Under the pieces are notes generated by a model. That model was not told where the DNA came from. It was given only the letters and a program-made list of their open reading frames with translations, and did not search any database. Made by a program: the position numbers and the translations under genes. A stretch of 64,000 nucleotides of DNA. Origin: Polaromonas sp. P2-4. GTDB taxonomy: Bacteria; Pseudomonadota; Gammaproteobacteria; Burkholderiales; Burkholderiaceae_C. The DNA lies in contig CP087965.1 in assembly GCA_024703855.1 (NCBI GenBank), forward strand, positions 1,496,001-1,560,000. Reading direction: 5' to 3'. Positions 60,843 through 64,000 of the stretch are shown piece by piece (position 1 is the stretch's first letter; the number at the start of each line of letters is the position of its first letter).

Positions 60843-61559
60843 GTGGCGAAGCGTGTGCATGGACACGCGCTTGTCGATCTTGGCGGCGTCTGCTGCGTCA
60901 TGAACAGCCCGGTTGAGTTGGCGGGTGGTCAAGGGCTCAACGGGGTTCAAGCCGGGAAACAGCCAGCCACCATCGAGCATCTTGCCTTGGGCACGGGCCA
61001 CACGCCACCAGACCCGCAGGCGCTCCAGCAGCACGGGTGAAAGCATCGCGTAGCGGTCCCTGCTGCCTTTACCCTGCTCGACGCGCAGGGTCATGCGCTG
61101 GCTGTCGATGTCCCCAACCTTGAGCGCGACGACTTCACTGGCGCGCAGTCCCGTGCCGTAAGCGAGCGACAGTGCCGTCTGGTGCTTCAAGTTGGCCGCC
61201 GCCGCAATCAGGCGGGCGACCTCCTCGCGGCTCAAGACGACGGGCAGTGTGCGGGGCACACGCACCGGTTGCATCCTGGCCATGGCGTCGGCACGATCGA
61301 GGGTGATATCGAAGAAGAACTTCAGTCCCGTGATGGTGGCGTTGAGCGTGATTGGAGAGGTGCCGTGGTCCACCAGATGCAGTTGAAATCCCCGCAGGTC
61401 CTCGACGCTGGCGGTGTCCGGGGGGCGCCCAAGATACCCGGCAAATCGGCGAACAGCTCGGATGTAGGCGGTTTGCGTCTTGGGCGAGAGCTTGCGCATT
61501 CGCATGTCCTCGATCATGCGTTGGCGCAAGGGCGAGACGGTCTGACTGGGTGCGTTCAT
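60843..61559 (-). pseudogene. IS91-associated tyrosine integrase, cut at the HxxR box (copy 2)
   Basis: Same family and same 239 codons as copy 1 at 53294-54010, on the opposite strand. It ends at the identical codon (HTLRH), where the right end of RIT element 1 begins. It differs from copy 1 at about ten residues (for example GRPPDTAS versus GRSPDTAS, and LDGGWLFPGLNPVEPL versus LPGGWLFPGMNPVDPL), so it came from a different IS91-type element. It lacks the second His and the Tyr. The nominal open frame continues into the RIT end to 60504 and is meaningless there. Confidence 0.85.
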
Positions 61560-61677
61560 GGCGGTACTCCTGTCGTGAGCGAGGCCAATTGCCTCGGCTC
61601 ACAACATCGGCACGTTCGCCATCCTCGTCAAGCACACGCGCTGGCTCGCAGACTACCGCGAGAGCGGTTTAGTCCAT
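60843..61677 (-). repeat. Right arm of the 834-bp inverted repeat
   Basis: Complement of the arm at 53177-54010, including the region upstream of the integrase start (GGCGGTACTCCTGTCGTGAG and the GGACTAAACCGCTCTCGCGG outer end). With 6.8 kb between arms, it could support inversion of the enclosed RIT cluster by homologous recombination. Confidence 0.8.
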
Positions 61678-61712
61678 CGCTGCATTTCAGTCGGTCGGAG
61701 CTGGCTTCGCAC

Positions 61713-61795
61713 CCGTGTTTACGACTTCTCAAAACGGCCTAGAAAATTCACCTACCCGCAAACCCGCATGGATGCTAGAGCCGTGTTTACGACTT
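61713..61795. repeat. Pair of 15-bp direct repeats, possible recombinase site
   Basis: CCGTGTTTACGACTT occurs at 61713-61727 and 61781-61795, 68 bp apart. The flanks become AT-rich here, marking a change from the RIT cluster to a different island. Direct repeats beside a VPA1267-like gene could be arms of an attachment site. This is suggestive only. Confidence 0.4.
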
Positions 61796-61846
61796 TAATA
61801 ACCTGTTTACTTATGGGGTGTATGTAATCGCTACTAAATGCCCCCT

Positions 61847-61883
61847 AAAAAATGCCACCTTCAAAGGTGAGGTGGCATTTTTT
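61847..61883. terminator. Rho-independent terminator, probably bidirectional
   Basis: AAAAAATGCCACCT (61847-61860) pairs with AGGTGGCATTTTTT (61870-61883) around a 9-base loop, giving a 14-bp stem with A-run and T-run on opposite sides. It isolates the gene at 61963 from transcription entering from the RIT cluster. Confidence 0.85.
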
Positions 61884-61886
61884 TGT

Positions 61887-61915
61887 TTGAATCTATTGCT
61901 TATATGGTGTAATAT
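61887..61915 (+). promoter_or_regulatory. Likely sigma-70 promoter for the helicase-fusion gene
   Basis: TTGAAT (61887-61892) and TAATAT (61910-61915) are separated by 17 bp in AT-rich DNA directly after the terminator and 48 bp before the ATG at 61963. Each box matches the consensus at four of six positions. Confidence 0.5.
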
Positions 61916-61962
61916 TTACACTAATGTTAATTTAACTACTACTAATCTGAACAGGGCTTTGA

Positions 61963-64000
61963 ATGGCAAGCGGTCAACAACGCAGTGATGAAAACCACGC
62001 CGCTATCCTGTCCTGGGTGGCAAGCAAGACGGACAACGAGTTCCGGGAAATGACTGTCAGGGGACAGTTGTCGCGCCAGGAGATTTCTCGCGAGTGTGGA
62101 TTTGCCCGCTCCGTGCTTGTGCAAAACCCCCGCGTCAAGGAAGTCCTCAAAACCCTGGAGGCTGAGTTACGCGGGCGTGGTGTGCTTCCTGCTTTGGCTG
62201 AACCCGTGGATGCCGATGCGCCGTTGCCACCGCAAGCCAACGCAAACCGTGGCACCCTGGATCAGACGCGGCTCAAACGCCTCGAATCAGAAAACGCATC
62301 CCTTCGCGCCGAACTCACCAAGTTACGTACCGACCTGGAACGCTATCGCCTGATGGATTCGGTCTTGGCAGAAACCGGCAGGCTGCCCCCGTTGAACACG
62401 CCGTCGCCTACTCTGACCGTTCGAGTCAGCGCCATTCGCAGCCAGAACCCGTATGGGCGCGGCGGCGCGATCTTCACGGGTATTGAAGTCGATTCGCAAG
62501 GGTGGCGCACTGACGCCAAAAAGCACTACGTCATCAAAGCTTCAAACCAGTTGTTGCTCGCTTGCATTGAGCGCGGCCAGCTATGGCGCATATCGGGGAC
62601 ACCTGAAAACAACACCATCCTTGTCAATGGCTACAAGCTGACAGAGGCGACCATCGTTGCTGAATCGATGGAGTTTCTGCGTCCGTCCGGTGAGCACATC
62701 GTCACCCTGCTTAGCGATGGAGAGGCCTTTGCAGGGATTGGCCAAGTCAAGGCGCGGCGTTTATGGGATCACTTTGGCCAGGAACTCTATGCGGTGCTCG
62801 ATCTGGGGGACGCCGAGCGCTTGTCTGAGGTGTTGCCGCGCCCTATGGCCGCCCAGTTGGTCGTGGCATGGTTTACCTGGGGAAGTTCCTTCACCTTGCA
62901 GTGGCTTCAGTCCAAGGGCTTTCCCGTTCCTCTTGGTCGCAAGGTGCTGGCCTTCTATGGACAGGATGCAGCGACCCGGATCGAGGAAGACCCCTACCGA
63001 CTGGTCAGCTTTGCGGCCTCTTGGCACACGGTCGACGCCTTGGCGCAAGGGACTTTTCAAATTGCGCCGGATGACCCGCGGCGACTGGCTGGTGCCGTGG
63101 AAGAGGCTCTGTATTCGGCGTTCGATGCCGGTCACACCTGTCTGTCGCGCGCAGACTTTAAACGTCGATTGACGGGACTGTTGAACGGGTTGGAAGCCGA
63201 CTCGTTTGATAGCGTTGTGGAAACAGGTGAACTGCGTGGCAGCTTTATCGCCAGGAACGAGTGCCTGCATGCGCCAGGCCCCTATCTGATGGAATGCACG
63301 GTAGCCCAGGCCATTGTGCAGCGCGTCGTGAATCCCGCGCCGTTGCTCTGTGAACAAGAACTCGGCGCGCTCATCGATACCTACGAGTCGGCAGTACGCA
63401 TCGCCGCTGGAGACCCGAAGTTCCAGCTCAACGATAAACAACGTCAAGCTGTGCAAGTCGCCAACGACAACCCATTCGCGGTCATTACCGGAGGCGCGGG
63501 CACCGGAAAGACTACGGCGCTGCGCGCCCTGTTTCGCATGTATGAAACGGCCGGATGCACCATTTACGCCATGGCGCTCTCCGGGCGTGCTGCGAAGAGG
63601 ATTGGCGAGGCCACCGGCCACAAGGCGCAAACCATCGCCGGATTTCTCAAGCATTTCTCGGCGGAAGATACACCTGCAATGGGAGTTGTGGTGATCGATG
63701 AGGCTTCGATGGTCGATCTTCCTTCGGTCTATCGCGTTGTCCGCAGCCTGCCTTTGCCGTACCGCGTCGTTCTGGTCGGCGATCCGCACCAACTGCCTCC
63801 AGTGGGACCCGGACTGTTGCTTCACGAGTTGGCACATGGCACGGATATTCCCCTGGTCGAGCTCGAAGAAGTCCGGCGATACGGCGGTGAAATTGCCGTC
63901 GCCGCCGCCTCAATTCGAGCGGGTGAATGGCCTGACCTGACCAACGATGCCCACGCCTGTATCGCCTTTGTCCCGTGCCCTGCCGGTGAGATCAACACTA
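61963..64000 (+). CDS. VPA1267-like N-terminus fused to RecD2-type helicase, partial
   Basis: Open from ATG at 61963 (MASGQQRSDENHAAILSWVA; AGGG seven bases upstream) to the window end, 679 codons so far. Residues 1-140 match my memory of VPA1267-family proteins of island integration modules: a helix-turn-helix-like SRQEISRECGFARSVLVQNP, then a coiled coil (KRLESENASLRAELTKLRTD) ending MDSVLAETGRLPPL. Residues about 150-250 are a linker and OB-like part. From about 255 it is RecD2-like: a helix-hairpin-helix region (FAGIGQVKARRLWDHFGQEL), Walker A ITGGAGTGKTTAL, Walker B VVVIDEASMVDL, and VLVGDPHQLPPVGPG (motif III). The 3' end, with motifs IV-VI, lies outside. Predicted DNA-binding, ATP-driven 5'-3' helicase of a mobile island. 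Without a stop in the window the total length is unknown. Confidence 0.8.
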   Translation, partial: MASGQQRSDENHAAILSWVASKTDNEFREMTVRGQLSRQEISRECGFARSVLVQNPRVKEVLKTLEAELRGRGVLPALAEPVDADAPLPPQANANRGTLDQTRLKRLESENASLRAELTKLRTDLERYRLMDSVLAETGRLPPLNTPSPTLTVRVSAIRSQNPYGRGGAIFTGIEVDSQGWRTDAKKHYVIKASNQLLLACIERGQLWRISGTPENNTILVNGYKLTEATIVAESMEFLRPSGEHIVTLLSDGEAFAGIGQVKARRLWDHFGQELYAVLDLGDAERLSEVLPRPMAAQLVVAWFTWGSSFTLQWLQSKGFPVPLGRKVLAFYGQDAATRIEEDPYRLVSFAASWHTVDALAQGTFQIAPDDPRRLAGAVEEALYSAFDAGHTCLSRADFKRRLTGLLNGLEADSFDSVVETGELRGSFIARNECLHAPGPYLMECTVAQAIVQRVVNPAPLLCEQELGALIDTYESAVRIAAGDPKFQLNDKQRQAVQVANDNPFAVITGGAGTGKTTALRALFRMYETAGCTIYAMALSGRAAKRIGEATGHKAQTIAGFLKHFSAEDTPAMGVVVIDEASMVDLPSVYRVVRSLPLPYRVVLVGDPHQLPPVGPGLLLHELAHGTDIPLVELEEVRRYGGEIAVAAASIRAGEWPDLTNDAHACIAFVPCPAGEINT

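Noticed and set aside
62761..63837. 358-codon minus-strand frame
   Set aside because: Antisense to the helicase fusion, whose Walker and motif III signatures are clear in the plus frame.
1..64000. tRNA, rRNA or riboswitch genes
   Set aside because: Reading both strands I saw no cloverleaf or rRNA-like sequence; a covariance-model search would be needed to exclude small RNAs.

Overview
The window looks like an accessory region of a Burkholderiales-type betaproteobacterium. This rests on GC-rich coding with matching codon use, RIT ('recombinase in trio') elements, IS427-group IS5 elements and an IS91-associated integrase. That is a style judgement; there is no rRNA or housekeeping gene to anchor taxonomy.

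Layout. 1-2251 is mobile debris: the end of one RIT element (tail of ritB, frameshifted ritC), the last 270 bp of an IS66-family element, and a left-truncated IS5/IS427 copy. 2252-3752 holds one small conserved gene and otherwise nothing convincing. 3753-51992 is the core: a periplasmic adaptor, a TolC-type outer-membrane channel, a short SecA-like ATPase, a PqqD-like/M50/HlyD fusion, a GAF/HlyD fusion, a small exported protein, and one enormous minus-strand reading frame (51992 to 13378, about 12,870 codons once frame changes are bridged). The enormous protein has a LEPR-XLL-like N-terminus with no Sec signal, then PPC, Ig-like, CARDB, propeller, RHS-like, dockerin-like, peptidoglycan-binding, GH19-like, metzincin and cadherin-like ('tandem-95') domains, and ends in a short polar tail. 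A complete IS5/IS427 copy lies just upstream of it (52264-53136).

53177-61677 is a nested mobile cluster. An IS91-type integrase cut at its catalytic HxxR box is joined to RIT element 1, whose own ritC is cut at the same box by RIT element 2. The far end of RIT 1 is joined to a second, inverted integrase copy cut at the same codon. 61678-64000 has a terminator, a promoter and a gene running off the window that fuses a VPA1267-like N-terminus to a RecD2-type helicase.

How the genes may work together. There is no ABC transporter and no RTX repeat in the window, so this is not a textbook type I system. Gene order suggests a dedicated exporter for the giant protein: SecA-like motor, PqqD-bearing M50/HlyD membrane protein as possible substrate-recognition and adaptor unit, GAF/HlyD adaptor, periplasmic adaptor and TolC channel. 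This is inference from synteny.

Caveat: the window carries an unusual number of single-base frame changes (19 in the giant gene, about 8 or 9 more elsewhere in the exporter and RIT genes), several in short homopolymers and with almost no nonsense changes. Many may be sequencing errors, so genes marked 'pseudogene' may be intact in the organism.
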